Under the pieces are notes generated by a model that saw only the letters and a list, made by a program, of their open reading frames with translations, had not been told where the DNA came from and ran no database searches. Source: Companilactobacillus kimchii DSM 13961 = JCM 10707 (GTDB taxonomy: Bacteria > Bacillota > Bacilli > Lactobacillales > Lactobacillaceae). From it: 64,000 nt of DNA. The stretch lies in NCBI RefSeq assembly GCF_001435445.1, contig NZ_AZDH01000020.1:1-64000 (forward strand), written 5' to 3'. Every line of letters starts with the position of its first letter. Within the stretch, counting starts at the first letter, position 1. Positions 9,086 through 18,891 of this stretch are shown piece by piece. A program made the translations under genes and the position numbers.

Positions 9086-9598
9086 CTATTTCTTCAGAAG
9101 GTAATATCTGACTATATTGCTCTGGGTTGCGAATGGAAGCGCTTGGTCGGCACTGTAGATATATTTGAACCCTAATTTCTCTAAAATCTTCTGAGGAACT
9201 TGATTTTTCTCTTCAGTGGATGCCCAAACTTCTTTCAAGTGCAACTGGTTGAATCCATAATCAATCACTAACTGCATTGCTTCTGTTGCAAATCCCCTTT
9301 GTCGATACTTTTGATCGATAGCAAAACCTATTTCTCTTGTCAGAGCAAGGTCTGCAGACTCTCCACGATGATTGATCTCGATAATTCCTACCATTGTATT
9401 ATTCTCTACTTCAGCAATGACATTGGCATCATCTCTTTTGCGATACATTTCAAACAATTGATGAACATAATCTGAATCGGTACTGTACTCCAATCCCGCC
9501 AATTCATGATTGGCTTTATCACCGACTAATGCTTGAAACTGGGGAAAGTCAGTTTCCGTAAAATCTCTTATCTTAATATCTTTTCCTACTATTAACAT
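9086..9598 (-). CDS. GNAT N-acetyltransferase (RimJ/RimL type)
   Basis: This 170-residue protein has the GNAT pattern of ribosomal-protein or small-molecule acetyltransferases. The core near residues 80-115 (EIGFAIDQKYRQRGFATEAM) carries the acetyl-CoA-binding QRGFAT loop, followed by VWASTEEKNQVPQKILEKLG, the usual beta6-alpha segment. AGGTGG precedes the ATG. The substrate cannot be told from the sequence. It stands alone, divergent from the thiol peroxidase. Confidence 0.8.
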   Translation of the reverse strand: MLIVGKDIKIRDFTETDFPQFQALVGDKANHELAGLEYSTDSDYVHQLFEMYRKRDDANVIAEVENNTMVGIIEINHRGESADLALTREIGFAIDQKYRQRGFATEAMQLVIDYGFNQLHLKEVWASTEEKNQVPQKILEKLGFKYIYSADQALPFATQSNIVRYYLLKK

Positions 9599-9692
9599 GG
9601 CACCACCTCAATTTGCAATCTAATTTCTAGGTTTTTATTTTGCCCTACCTTATAATAGGTCTAGCGTCAAAAAAGAAAGGGTGAATATTCGT

Positions 9693-10187
9693 ATGAATTT
9701 GGAATTTAAAGGACAAACTGTTGCCACAATTGGTCAACCTCTATCTGTTGGAGATAAGTTCCCTGACTTTACCGTATTAAATAAGAACAATCAAGAAATC
9801 AAGCTCAGTGATCTACTAGATAAGCCATTATTGATTAGTGTCGTTCCTAATATCAATACTAGTGTCTGCAGTATTCAAACTAAACATTTCAATGAAGAAG
9901 TCGATGGTCATTCAGCTATCAACTTCGTTACCATTTCTACTAACACTGTTGAAGAACAAACTCACTGGTGTGCAGCTGAAAATGTTAAGAACATGCAGAT
10001 GTTAGCTGATGTCAATCGTGACTTTGGTAAGAAATCCAATCTTTGGATCAAGGACTTGGACATTTTGGCACGTTCAGTCTGGGTAGTTGATCCTAACGGC
10101 GAAATCACTTACTCTGAAGTAGTTCCAGTACAAACTGACGAACCAAGTTATGATAAAGTACTGGATCAGATTGACCAAATGAATTAG
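9693..10187 (+). CDS. tpx: Thiol peroxidase (atypical 2-Cys peroxiredoxin)
   Basis: The 164-residue enzyme reduces hydroperoxides with thioredoxin as electron donor. The peroxidatic cysteine is in NTSVCSIQTKHFNEE and the resolving cysteine in HWCAAENVKNM, the two-cysteine arrangement of Tpx. I take the ATG at 9693, eight bases after AAAGGGTGA; the in-frame GTG at 9681 overlaps that ribosome site. It is a single gene followed by a weak terminator. Confidence 0.93.
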   Translation: MNLEFKGQTVATIGQPLSVGDKFPDFTVLNKNNQEIKLSDLLDKPLLISVVPNINTSVCSIQTKHFNEEVDGHSAINFVTISTNTVEEQTHWCAAENVKNMQMLADVNRDFGKKSNLWIKDLDILARSVWVVDPNGEITYSEVVPVQTDEPSYDKVLDQIDQMN

Positions 10188-10267
10188 ATTCAACGAACCA
10201 TTTAACATTTGTAACATTCCTATACAAATGTGAAGAACCATTCCTGATAATAATACATTTCAACAAG

Positions 10268-10307
10268 AAATCTCGACCAATTTACAATAAATTGACCGAG
10301 ATTTTTT
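10268..10307. terminator. Probable bidirectional terminator between convergent genes
   Basis: An imperfect stem (CTCGACCAATTTA with TAAATTGACCGAG) is followed by ATTTTTTTA on the plus strand. It lies between tpx and the convergent reductase gene. Confidence 0.65.
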
Positions 10308-10311
10308 TAGT

Positions 10312-11073
10312 TTAACGACGACGATGTTTGACAAAAGTTACAAAGTGCAAGATACAGGCCAGCAAGACAAAGAATATTATCGTAAAACTAGCATAATTCA
10401 ACCAAAAATTATTACCGATCCATCCCGAGAGTGGTAATTGAATCCCCATTGTTATTAGTGCCATTATGGCAATCATAAAGAATAGCTGTATATATCTTTT
10501 CACGGTTGAATCATCCTTTCTCTTTCTGACAGAAATCTTTTTAGCATACTTTTGACACAGTTTCTTCTTATTATATGGAATGGTTTTCATGCCAAAGGTA
10601 TTAGGTAAAACTATTTCCCCTACTTTAATTACTCCAGCGGCTGACATTACTCGATCAATCGTCTTAAATGAATCGTCGGTCACACCAGTAACAAAGTTTT
10701 CTAATGTAGAAACGTAGCAAGAAGAAATACTCAAGTAATGTTTATTCTTGAATGGCCCGGGTATCGTATCACCATTTTGTTTGAAATAGACAAACTTAGG
10801 TCGCATACAGTCAAAGAAATTCTTTAGAACCCCTGACAATTCTCGCCAATAAGTTGGTGCAGCAAAGACCCAGACATCACTGTCCATCAGTTTTTGCGCT
10901 AACTCGTCCAAAATGGGATTATCTTCATGATATTTATGCGGCGTAATATCATAGTTCTCTAAAAAGATTGTTTCTGTTTCGACTCCACTATCAACATTTT
11001 TCAACACTTCATCCAACATTTGGGCATTGAGACCATGTTCTTGATGGGAGGCCAAAATTCCTAATATTTTCAT
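10312..11073 (-). CDS. Flavodoxin-like NAD(P)H-dependent FMN reductase with membrane tail
   Basis: Residues 1-170 have the flavodoxin-like fold of NADPH-dependent FMN reductases / NADPH:quinone oxidoreductases: MKILGILASHQEHGLNAQML (phosphate loop) and VFAAPTYWRELSGVLKNFFD (FMN edge). The final 70 residues add two predicted membrane helices (about 190-215 and 222-245) and a basic end HRRR, so the enzyme is probably membrane-attached, which is unusual for this family. The ATG follows AAGGGGAA. The electron acceptor is unknown. Confidence 0.78.
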   Translation of the reverse strand: MKILGILASHQEHGLNAQMLDEVLKNVDSGVETETIFLENYDITPHKYHEDNPILDELAQKLMDSDVWVFAAPTYWRELSGVLKNFFDCMRPKFVYFKQNGDTIPGPFKNKHYLSISSCYVSTLENFVTGVTDDSFKTIDRVMSAAGVIKVGEIVLPNTFGMKTIPYNKKKLCQKYAKKISVRKRKDDSTVKRYIQLFFMIAIMALITMGIQLPLSGWIGNNFWLNYASFTIIFFVLLACILHFVTFVKHRRR

Positions 11074-11186
11074 ATCTTATTTCCCCTTTGTATATAAGTC
11101 TAATATACTCAAATATAAGATTCAAAACACTAGCATTATTAAAAAATTGTTGCTACAGTATGTTTAACTAAGGAGGTTTTGAATTT

Positions 11187-11828
11187 ATGAAAGTTCTTAT
11201 TATTGGTGCCCATGGTAAAATCGGACACCTACTAATTGGTGAATTACAATCAAGAAACATCGAATTTGTTGCTGGATTGCGTAGTCAAGAACAAATCAAG
11301 GCCTACAACGAAAACAATATCGAAACTCAATTTATCGATCTAACAGCTTCTCTAGACGATATTAAGAATTCAATTGAAGAGTCTGGAGCTGACGTTATCG
11401 TCTTCTCTGCTGGCGCTGGTGGTGCTAGTGACGCTTTGACAGTTGAAATTGATCTCGATGGTGCTATCAAAACAATGATGGTTGCCGAAGCAATTGGAAT
11501 CAAACGTTATATTATGGTTAGTTCTGTCTTTAGTGACAATCGAAATAAGTGGGACGCAAGTGGCATCAGGCCTTACATGACCGCAAAACATTACGCTGAC
11601 GATCATCTGCGTGGCACTAGTCTCGATTACACAATTATCCATCCCGGAACACTAACTAATGAAGATGGAACTGGTAAGATCAAATTATTAGGACCTAATG
11701 AAAACGACACAATTCCTCGAGTTGACGTTGCTAAAGCTTTAGCATTAATTATTCAGAATTCATCAACAATCGGTAAAGAGTACACCTTTGCCAGTGGTGA
11801 TCAGCCTGAAGAAGATATATTTAGTTAA
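11187..11828 (+). CDS. NAD(P)-binding Rossmann protein (SDR-a, NmrA/YwnB-like)
   Basis: The 213-residue protein starts with the dinucleotide-binding loop VLIIGAHGKIGHLLIGEL and has the YMTAKHYADDHL segment and DYTIIHPGTLTNE of atypical short-chain dehydrogenases (NAD(P)H-binding family). Such proteins often act as redox sensors or flavin/quinone reductases. It is divergent from the flavodoxin-like reductase, so both may belong to one redox response. AAGGAGGT precedes the ATG. Confidence 0.82.
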   Translation: MKVLIIGAHGKIGHLLIGELQSRNIEFVAGLRSQEQIKAYNENNIETQFIDLTASLDDIKNSIEESGADVIVFSAGAGGASDALTVEIDLDGAIKTMMVAEAIGIKRYIMVSSVFSDNRNKWDASGIRPYMTAKHYADDHLRGTSLDYTIIHPGTLTNEDGTGKIKLLGPNENDTIPRVDVAKALALIIQNSSTIGKEYTFASGDQPEEDIFS

Positions 11829-11843
11829 ATATCGAAAATAATA

Positions 11844-11876
11844 GTCAGTGACTCAGCTTGAGTTGCTGGCTTTTTT
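11844..11876 (+). terminator. Terminator
   Basis: GTCAGTGACTCA pairs fully (with G-U) with TGAGTTGCTGGC around a 3-base loop, and TTTTTT follows. Confidence 0.9.
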
Positions 11877-11943
11877 AAATATAATTCGTTATTTGATTAT
11901 TCATCATGTACTTTTTAGATAATAATTATAATTATATAGATAT

Positions 11944-11988
11944 AAATACGAACAATTATACGAATTGTAGCTTGAATTAATCGTATTT
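11944..11988 (+). promoter_or_regulatory. Pair of inverted PurBoxes (PurR operator)
   Basis: AAATACGAACAATT (11944-11957) and AATTAATCGTATTT (11975-11988, inverted) are separated by 17 bases. This matches the CGAAC-type PurBox pair of Bacillus and lactobacillal PurR in sequence, orientation and spacing, and it sits upstream of a purine permease. A possible promoter, TTGAAT (11974-11979) with TATTTT 18 bases later, overlaps the second box. Confidence 0.75.
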
Positions 11989-12053
11989 CACTTGCTATTT
12001 TCCATAATTTTTGTAATACTTTCTAAGTAATTAAAAACTTAGGGGGTTATATC

Positions 12054-13394
12054 ATGGAATCATCAACAGATTCAAATCGTAGCTTCATTGAAAAATTATT
12101 CCATCTCCAAGAAGCTCAGACTACTGTTAGACGTGAAATTCTAGCTGGTTTGACGACTTTTGTATCAATGGCCTACATCCTCTTTGTCAATCCGCAAGTT
12201 CTAGGGGTCGCGGGTATGAACAAAGGTGCTGTCTTCACAGCTACTGCTCTTTCAGCAATCTTAGGTTCTATTTTAATGGCATTATTAGCTAATTATCCAA
12301 TTGCAATAGCTCCAGGTTTAGGTGATAATGCCTTCTTCACTTACTCGGTTGTACTAGCCATGGGAATCCCTTGGCAAACCGCAATGGCTGGGGTCTTCAT
12401 GTCCAGTATCCTTTTTCTCCTAATCTCCGTTCTTAAATTACGTGAATTGGTTATTGACTCAATTCCACATGATTTGAAATTGGCTATGGCATCAGGTATC
12501 GGACTTTTCATCGCCTTTGTTGGACTACAAGGTGGTGGCCTAGTTGTTGGTAGTAAATCAACCCTTGTCGCTATGGGTTCATTAACAGTTCCCACAACTT
12601 GGTTGACTATCTTCGGACTAGTTGTAACTGGTTTACTAATGGCTAAAAAAGTTCCTGGTTCAATCTTTATCGGTATGGTACTAACTACCATTTTAGGATT
12701 AGTAACCAAATTGATTCCTTTGCCAAAACAAGTTATCTCTACTATTCCAAGTATGAAGCCAACTTTTGGTGTCAGTATCGCTCACTTACCTGATCTTTCC
12801 GATCCAAAACTTTGGGCAGTCGTTCTAGTCTTCCTACTTGTAGCCTTCTTTGATACTGCTGGTACTTTGATTGGTTTAGCCGAACAGGCTGGTTTCATGA
12901 AGAACAACAAGATGCCTAGAATTGGACGTGCTTTGATGGCTGATTCAATTTCAATGTTAGGTGGTGCTGTTATGGGTACTACTCCAACTGCTGCTTACGT
13001 TGAATCTTCTGCTGGTATCGCTATCGGTGGTCGTACAGGATTAACATCCCTCGTTGTCAGTATCATGTTTGCCATTGCCATGTTCTTCTCACCACTACTG
13101 ACTGTGGTAACTTCAAATGTTACCGCACCAGTATTGATTATTGTTGGTATCTTAATGGCTCAATCAATGAGACAAATTAACTGGAACAGATTTGAAATTG
13201 CTATGCCGGCTTTTCTTACTATTGTAGGAATGCCTTTGACATACAATATCTCTTACGGATTTGCTTTCGGAATCCTCTTCTACCCATTAACAATGTGGGC
13301 TGCAGGTCGAGGCAAAGAAGTTACACCTATTATGTACATCCTCTTCTTCGTCTTCGTAGTTCTACTTTACTTTATTAACATTTTGCCAGGTTAA
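12054..13394 (+). CDS. NCS2-family purine (adenine/guanine/hypoxanthine) permease
   Basis: The 446-residue protein has 12-14 hydrophobic segments and AzgA/PbuG-type NCS2 motifs: TFVSMAYILFVNP near the start, GLGDNAFFTY in TM3, and DTAGTLIGLAEQAG with TTPTAAYVESSAGIAIGGRTG further on. It should import adenine, guanine or hypoxanthine with protons. The ATG follows TTAGGGGG. The upstream PurBox pair supports a purine substrate and PurR control. The gene is monocistronic and ends at a strong terminator. Confidence 0.92.
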   Translation: MESSTDSNRSFIEKLFHLQEAQTTVRREILAGLTTFVSMAYILFVNPQVLGVAGMNKGAVFTATALSAILGSILMALLANYPIAIAPGLGDNAFFTYSVVLAMGIPWQTAMAGVFMSSILFLLISVLKLRELVIDSIPHDLKLAMASGIGLFIAFVGLQGGGLVVGSKSTLVAMGSLTVPTTWLTIFGLVVTGLLMAKKVPGSIFIGMVLTTILGLVTKLIPLPKQVISTIPSMKPTFGVSIAHLPDLSDPKLWAVVLVFLLVAFFDTAGTLIGLAEQAGFMKNNKMPRIGRALMADSISMLGGAVMGTTPTAAYVESSAGIAIGGRTGLTSLVVSIMFAIAMFFSPLLTVVTSNVTAPVLIIVGILMAQSMRQINWNRFEIAMPAFLTIVGMPLTYNISYGFAFGILFYPLTMWAAGRGKEVTPIMYILFFVFVVLLYFINILPG

Positions 13395-13413
13395 AAAATG
13401 AATCTTAGTATGA

Positions 13414-13448
13414 AAAAGAGGCTCTAATTACGATTAGAGTCTCTTTTT
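13414..13448 (+). terminator. Terminator of the purine permease gene
   Basis: AGAGGCTCTAAT / ATTAGAGTCTCT stem with one mismatch, loop TACG, then TTTTTT. Confidence 0.9.
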
Positions 13449-13716
13449 TGTCTTAAATTTTACTATGATTTACTTCTTCAATTATTAGCTCCATAAGATT
13501 AGATATTATTGAAAAATTGTTTTCACCTTAAGATCATACCTATTATCCTCAATCAGAAACAACCATCTTTTATTAATTTGATATGCCACAACATGTCATT
13601 AATTTAATAAAATTCAAATTATTATAATTTATATCTTATATATAGCATATATTATATTTTGATATTATAATAATCGTGAAAGCTTACGGATAATGTATTT
13701 TTAAGGGGAAATTAAT
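13449..13716 (+). promoter_or_regulatory. AT-rich leader and promoter region of lectin-WxL gene
   Basis: After the terminator this stretch is very AT-rich with no open frame of note. A TATAAT box (13666-13671) lies about 45 bases before the start codon; the -35 box is weak. I see no riboswitch or clear operator. Confidence 0.45.
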
Positions 13717-16700
13717 ATGAATTATCACAAGTTATGGCATAATTTATTACCTATGATTATGTTCTTTTTGACGTTAACAATTTTTTCTATATGTACGACC
13801 AATGTTCATGCGGTTGTTGACTTTTCCAATGTGGCACCATCAAATGATTCTGTCCTGAAGGCTGCACCGAATGGAATGAAGATTGGTAATCTGTTTGAAT
13901 ATCCTACGGTTTATTCAGGTTCCAAGAATATCAACAACTCTGTACAAATTCTAAAAGCTGGTGGCTCGAATCCTAATCCTGTCGATGTAATTCAAATGAC
14001 AGGTAAAGAGGATAATGCAGTAGGCTCTATTTGGGGACGTATGACCAATCCCGATGATTCCACTGAATCATACAACTACTTTGATTTGACTAAAGAACAA
14101 ACTATCACTGGTTGGATCTACGTTGGACCAACGTTCAATGTTTCTGGTGATGGGATTGCTTTAGTCTTACAAAACGACGATAGAGGTATCAACGCAATTG
14201 GACGTTACTATAAAAAGGCTGGGTTACTTTCATTTATTGATCCCGAAAAGAATTATGCAGCTTCTGGTGAATCTCTTGGTGTTTATGGAGGAACTTCTTC
14301 ACCTGCCACTGTTTCTGACTCAACTGAGTTTGCTGGTAATGCTATTCAGAACAGTTTTGCCCTTGAATTTGATTCTTTCAATAATTCAAGTTCAAGTGCT
14401 GGTCTTAAAGATGGTGTTGAACAATTCAATGACAAAAAAACAGATGACCTATTCGATGGTTTATACGATTCTCATCTAACACAAGAAGCTAAAGGCCAAC
14501 ATGTTGCTTGGGCCTATCCAGGTGATCCAGACACATACGTACGAAAGATGGCTCTAACTTATTACTTCTTCGGCATGCACCATAATAATGTTATATTCAA
14601 CGCCACTATCGGTGGTTATGACTCTCTTACTGGTGCTACAGGTAAAGATGCTTGGCATCACTTTACTTTCACTTACAAGCCTGATAAGGATGATAGTAAC
14701 TATGGCTACATCAATTACGTCTACAACGATCGTGAAACTGACGGAACTGTTAAGCCATATCATACTTGGGACAAACGTCCTCGTGATATTGATGGTCCCA
14801 TTAAAATCGATTTGAGAAAGTTTAATTTAAAAGATGGTCAGACTAAGATTCGTTGGGGCTTTACCAGTTCAACTGGCTCCCCTAATTCATTGCCTGGCTA
14901 TAATGACATCATCCTTGAAAAAATTCCGGCTGTTGCTGATGTTATTGATGCATCCAGTCTTTATGATGTTACTCAAAATCGTGCTATCAAAGATCTTGAT
15001 CGTCGTGATACAAATCCAACTGATAGTGATTCAGACTATACGGTTGATGATGGCGATAAATTAGCCTTTAATTACAATTTGAAATACAATTCTGGTGCTA
15101 TTGGTACAGGTGATATTACCGCCGAATTACAACTACCACAACATGTACTTTATCAAAATGATAGTAACAATCGAATCGGTGAAATTACCTATCCCGACAA
15201 TCCTGATAGTGTTACTTACATCAGTGCTTCACAGTTGACCACGTCTAAAAATGCTGACGGCGATGAGGTTCAAACACTCAATTTGGATCTTGGTGCTCTC
15301 TCCAAGAAGAGTACCGAACTTAACATCAAAATCTACGGTACTGCCAACGCACCTACTAGTAATACACTTACTTCAACCACCGTCAATCCTGAACATACTT
15401 CCTATAAGAGTGATTACTATAACGCCGATGTTATGAGTTATGGTTTCAAAATAACTAATCAAAAACTACAAATTGCAGCCTCAAAAGACAGCGAGACACA
15501 AAAAGTCAAAAGTTCTGATGGCTTCAAACTAGAAGGAACTGCTAGTTACCTATTTAGTTCTAAATTTAGTGGTGACGACCTCTCAGCTTATGGCGAAGTC
15601 TTTGATGCCGACGGTAAAACTACAAATATAAAGAGTACTTGGACCGTACCGGTTTCTAAAGATGCCACGACAGGTGACTATTCACTAGATGTTCCCCAAG
15701 GCACCTTAGATCCAGGCGATTATAAAATTAAAGTTTACCTAACCGACAGCCAAGGCCTTGTTTCTAATACCGTAACCTATAACATCACCATAACCGATAG
15801 TGAACTGGTCATCACTCCTGACAAAACTGATATCACAGTTAATGATAATAAACCAGTCACGCTATCAGGAAGCTACAAATATTCTGATGATTCTCAATTC
15901 AAGGATGAAGATGCCACCAAAACTTATGAGATTACCAATCCTGATGGCACCGTCCATAAGATTACCAAAACTGTGGCCCATGATAAAAAGATCGATATTG
16001 CTTTGAAGCCAATTGCTTATGATAAGCCTGTCACTCAAACTTTAGATGATTATCTAAAGAATCCTGCTGAAGACAACGTCTTAGCTGAAGGTAAAAATAC
16101 TGTTAAAGTCACAGTTCAAGATGGAAAATACGCTAGTGCAAGTACAACAATCACTGTCAATGTGCCTAAACTTACGCCAAAAATCACTGCCAAATCTACT
16201 GACTTAACTGTCTTAGGTCCTAGCGGTAATGTCTACTTCCCAATAGATTTCACTTACGGTAGTGACTACGCCCTCAACTATCATGATTTAACTGGTATCT
16301 TCACAGTTGACGATCAAACACCGATTAATCTCAAATTGCCTAACCCAACTGAAGCTCAAACTTCAAGTTTTGATATGAGTTTCAACTTAACTGGTGATCA
16401 ATTGAAACTACCTACTACCAAAGATACTTCTGTGGTATCCGTCTACTTCACTGATCCGTATGGGCGAAAGACTAACACAGAATCCTTTAACTTGAAGATT
16501 TTAGCCAAAGCTTTGGAATTGGACTTCAACAATTATCGCTTCAAAACAATTGATCCTAAGTCATTTAAACCGGGATATATCGCTCGTTCTGGCAACTGGG
16601 ATTTGAATGTTACAAGTTACAAATCCGGTTGGATTCTAAGTGCTCAAGCTGGCAATTTAGACTACGCATCAACTGACGAGCAATCTGGTCTCTCGATGGC

Positions 16701-16899
16701 ATTCGTCAATAAAGATGATTTAGCTACTCCATTGAGTATGAATCCTATGATTGCTAAAGACAGCAGTTTAGCAGCTCATACAGTTGATATTAGTGATCAA
16801 TGGAAATCTGATAACGGCATTCTTTTGAAAGCTAACACTGTGCCAAGAGCTGGTGATTATAAAGGTCAAGTTCACTGGAATTTAACTGAAAGTCTATAG
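13717..16899 (+). CDS. L-type lectin-like surface protein with WxL domain
   Basis: This 1060-residue secreted protein has a signal peptide (to VHAVVD) and a lectin-like domain (about 30-400) with NSFALEFDSF and DAWHHFTFTYKPDKDD blocks. A series of Ig-like / bacterial adhesion repeats (about 420-900) follows, then a C-terminal WxL domain with WDL, WIL and a final VHWNLTE. It ends right after that motif, as WxL proteins normally do. The lectin-like domain suggests binding to host, plant or microbial glycans; the ligand is unknown. AGGGGA precedes the ATG. It is a paralogue of the truncated gene at the left edge and stands on the opposite strand, away from the DUF916 genes. Confidence 0.85.
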   Translation: MNYHKLWHNLLPMIMFFLTLTIFSICTTNVHAVVDFSNVAPSNDSVLKAAPNGMKIGNLFEYPTVYSGSKNINNSVQILKAGGSNPNPVDVIQMTGKEDNAVGSIWGRMTNPDDSTESYNYFDLTKEQTITGWIYVGPTFNVSGDGIALVLQNDDRGINAIGRYYKKAGLLSFIDPEKNYAASGESLGVYGGTSSPATVSDSTEFAGNAIQNSFALEFDSFNNSSSSAGLKDGVEQFNDKKTDDLFDGLYDSHLTQEAKGQHVAWAYPGDPDTYVRKMALTYYFFGMHHNNVIFNATIGGYDSLTGATGKDAWHHFTFTYKPDKDDSNYGYINYVYNDRETDGTVKPYHTWDKRPRDIDGPIKIDLRKFNLKDGQTKIRWGFTSSTGSPNSLPGYNDIILEKIPAVADVIDASSLYDVTQNRAIKDLDRRDTNPTDSDSDYTVDDGDKLAFNYNLKYNSGAIGTGDITAELQLPQHVLYQNDSNNRIGEITYPDNPDSVTYISASQLTTSKNADGDEVQTLNLDLGALSKKSTELNIKIYGTANAPTSNTLTSTTVNPEHTSYKSDYYNADVMSYGFKITNQKLQIAASKDSETQKVKSSDGFKLEGTASYLFSSKFSGDDLSAYGEVFDADGKTTNIKSTWTVPVSKDATTGDYSLDVPQGTLDPGDYKIKVYLTDSQGLVSNTVTYNITITDSELVITPDKTDITVNDNKPVTLSGSYKYSDDSQFKDEDATKTYEITNPDGTVHKITKTVAHDKKIDIALKPIAYDKPVTQTLDDYLKNPAEDNVLAEGKNTVKVTVQDGKYASASTTITVNVPKLTPKITAKSTDLTVLGPSGNVYFPIDFTYGSDYALNYHDLTGIFTVDDQTPINLKLPNPTEAQTSSFDMSFNLTGDQLKLPTTKDTSVVSVYFTDPYGRKTNTESFNLKILAKALELDFNNYRFKTIDPKSFKPGYIARSGNWDLNVTSYKSGWILSAQAGNLDYASTDEQSGLSMAFVNKDDLATPLSMNPMIAKDSSLAAHTVDISDQWKSDNGILLKANTVPRAGDYKGQVHWNLTESL

Positions 16900-16928
16900 A
16901 AAAAGAGACCCTTGCGGGTCTCTTTTTT
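16899..16928. terminator. Bidirectional terminator
   Basis: A perfect stem AAAAGAGACCC / GGGTCTCTTTT with a TTGC loop serves the lectin gene and the convergent ATPase gene. Confidence 0.93.
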
Positions 16929-16938
16929 GTACTCACTA

Positions 16939-18852
16939 TTAGTTATCAAAATTGATAAATTGTAATCGAATCGCATTTAGAACAGCTATGATTGTTACCC
17001 CAACGTCGGCAAAAACGGCTTGCCACATGTTGACCATCCCTAAAGCCCCTAATAATAGGAACAAAATCTTGATAATCAGAGCAAATGAGATATTTTCAAC
17101 CACGATACGACGAGTCTTTTTAGCTATCTTCATGGCTTCAGAAACTTTTGATGGTTCGTCACCCATGATGACAATATCAGCAGCTTCAACGGCCGCATCT
17201 GAACCTAATCCACCCATTGCAAATCCTACATCGGCGGTTGCTAAAACGGGAGTATCGTTGATTCCATCACCAACAAAGGCGACTTTTTTGTTATTTTTAT
17301 GTGATACTTTCAATAAATCATTGATAATTTCAACTTTATTTTCTGGCAAAAGGTTCGTATAAACGGCGCTCATCTTCAATTTCTGAGCCATTGTCTGACC
17401 AACTATTTGATTATCCCCGGTCAACATGACATTCTTGTGAATTCCTCGATTGTTCAATAATTGAATTGCTTTTTGAGCATCACTCTTAGGTACATCAGCA
17501 ATCACAATATCACCCCAGAATTGATTGTCGACAGCCACGTAAACGACTGTTCCAACGGCATCTGTTTCAGTAAAAGTAATATTATTTTGTTTGAGAGCTT
17601 TGGCATTTCCAACGATAACTGATTGACCATTTACTTGAGCTACCAAACCATGTCCGGCTTTTTCATCGGCTTTAATAACAGTCAACAGCTCGCCTTCATA
17701 AGCTTGAAGAATTGATTTAGCAATCGGATGAGTCGAGTTTTTCTCGACACTAGCTGCCATCTGTAACAATTTTTGTTTCGAAACATTTACCGGATTGACT
17801 TGCACAACTGAGAATTGACCTTTAGTTAAAGTTCCTGTCTTATCAAAAGCTACTGTATCCACGTCATTCAAGGCTTCTAAGTAGTTACTCCCTTTAACCA
17901 GGATTCCTTGCTTGGATGCTGCACCGATACCACCGAAGAAACTTAATGGCACCGAGATAACTAAGGCACAAGGACAAGAAATTACTAGAAAAATTAATGC
18001 TCGGTAAATCCAAGTATTCCAATCACTCGTCATAAGAGATGGTACGATTGCCAAGGCTACCGCTAGAAAGACTACGATTGGCGTATAAATTTTAGCAAAC
18101 TTGGTGATAAACTTTTCCGTATCGGCCTTCTTGTTGCTAGCATTCTCAACTAAATCCAAAATCTTAGCTACGGTCGAGTCATTGTAAAGCTTGGTAACTT
18201 TAATTTGTAACGTTCCAGTTTGATTGATCGAACCACTCAAAGCGGTATCGCCCACCTTGATTGATTGCGGCATTGATTCACCAGTTAGAGCTGATGTATC
18301 AACTGCTGAGCTGCCTAAAACAACGGTCCCATCCAATGGAATCTTCTCCCCCGGTTTAACCAGGATTGTTTCACCAATCTGAACTAGATTAGGATCAACA
18401 TTTTTGTTCTGATTGCCTGAAATCAAGGTTGCGTAAGCTGGCTTCACTTCTAGTAGAGCTGAAATAGAACGTTTTGATTTATTGACGGCGATATCTTCAA
18501 AAACATTACCTAACTCATAGAAGAGCATAACCGCAATGGCTTCAGGATATTGCTTAAGGATGATTGCCCCAATCGTGGCGATACTCATCAGGAAATTCTC
18601 ATCGAAAATTTCTCCGTGAAAAATATTCTTGATAGCTTGCCAAACGATCCGTGCCCCAATAACTAAATAGGCTCCGACTAATAAGACAATACTAAAAGGT
18701 TCCGATACAAAGGAACTGGACCCAACTATCAACAAAATGAAAGCAATCAATAGTCGCGTGATTGTCAGTTTTGTTTCCGAACTCATTTCATTTTTTACTT
18801 GTTTAGCTTTCTTTTTAACTTTGTAATCAGTTTGGACATTATATAATTTCAT
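16939..18852 (-). CDS. P1B-type heavy-metal ATPase (Zn/Cd/Co exporter-like)
   Basis: The start is the ATG at 18852 (AAGGAGG six bases upstream), giving 637 residues. The order is typical of P1B ATPases: membrane helices, actuator loop TGESMP, the metal-binding ISCPCALVIS motif in the sixth helix, phosphorylation site DKTGTLTKG, THPIAKS, and hinge GDGINDTP. The CPC motif and C-terminal helices fit the CadA/ZntA group that exports zinc, cadmium or lead. The N-terminal CXXC metal-binding domain of many CadA proteins is absent; a lysine-rich stretch is there instead. It diverges from an SmtB/ArsR-type repressor with a shared operator. Confidence 0.9.
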   Translation of the reverse strand: MKLYNVQTDYKVKKKAKQVKNEMSSETKLTITRLLIAFILLIVGSSSFVSEPFSIVLLVGAYLVIGARIVWQAIKNIFHGEIFDENFLMSIATIGAIILKQYPEAIAVMLFYELGNVFEDIAVNKSKRSISALLEVKPAYATLISGNQNKNVDPNLVQIGETILVKPGEKIPLDGTVVLGSSAVDTSALTGESMPQSIKVGDTALSGSINQTGTLQIKVTKLYNDSTVAKILDLVENASNKKADTEKFITKFAKIYTPIVVFLAVALAIVPSLMTSDWNTWIYRALIFLVISCPCALVISVPLSFFGGIGAASKQGILVKGSNYLEALNDVDTVAFDKTGTLTKGQFSVVQVNPVNVSKQKLLQMAASVEKNSTHPIAKSILQAYEGELLTVIKADEKAGHGLVAQVNGQSVIVGNAKALKQNNITFTETDAVGTVVYVAVDNQFWGDIVIADVPKSDAQKAIQLLNNRGIHKNVMLTGDNQIVGQTMAQKLKMSAVYTNLLPENKVEIINDLLKVSHKNNKKVAFVGDGINDTPVLATADVGFAMGGLGSDAAVEAADIVIMGDEPSKVSEAMKIAKKTRRIVVENISFALIIKILFLLLGALGMVNMWQAVFADVGVTIIAVLNAIRLQFINFDN

Positions 18853-18891
18853 AACGTTGTCCTCCTTGAAAGAGTTTACATGTTCAAATGA

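Noticed and set aside
9681-9692. GTG at 9681 as the tpx start
   Set aside because: It overlaps the AAAGGGTGA ribosome site, which is placed for the ATG at 9693.
11880-12053. Purine riboswitch upstream of the NCS2 permease
   Set aside because: The conserved three-way-junction core was not found, while a PurBox pair was.
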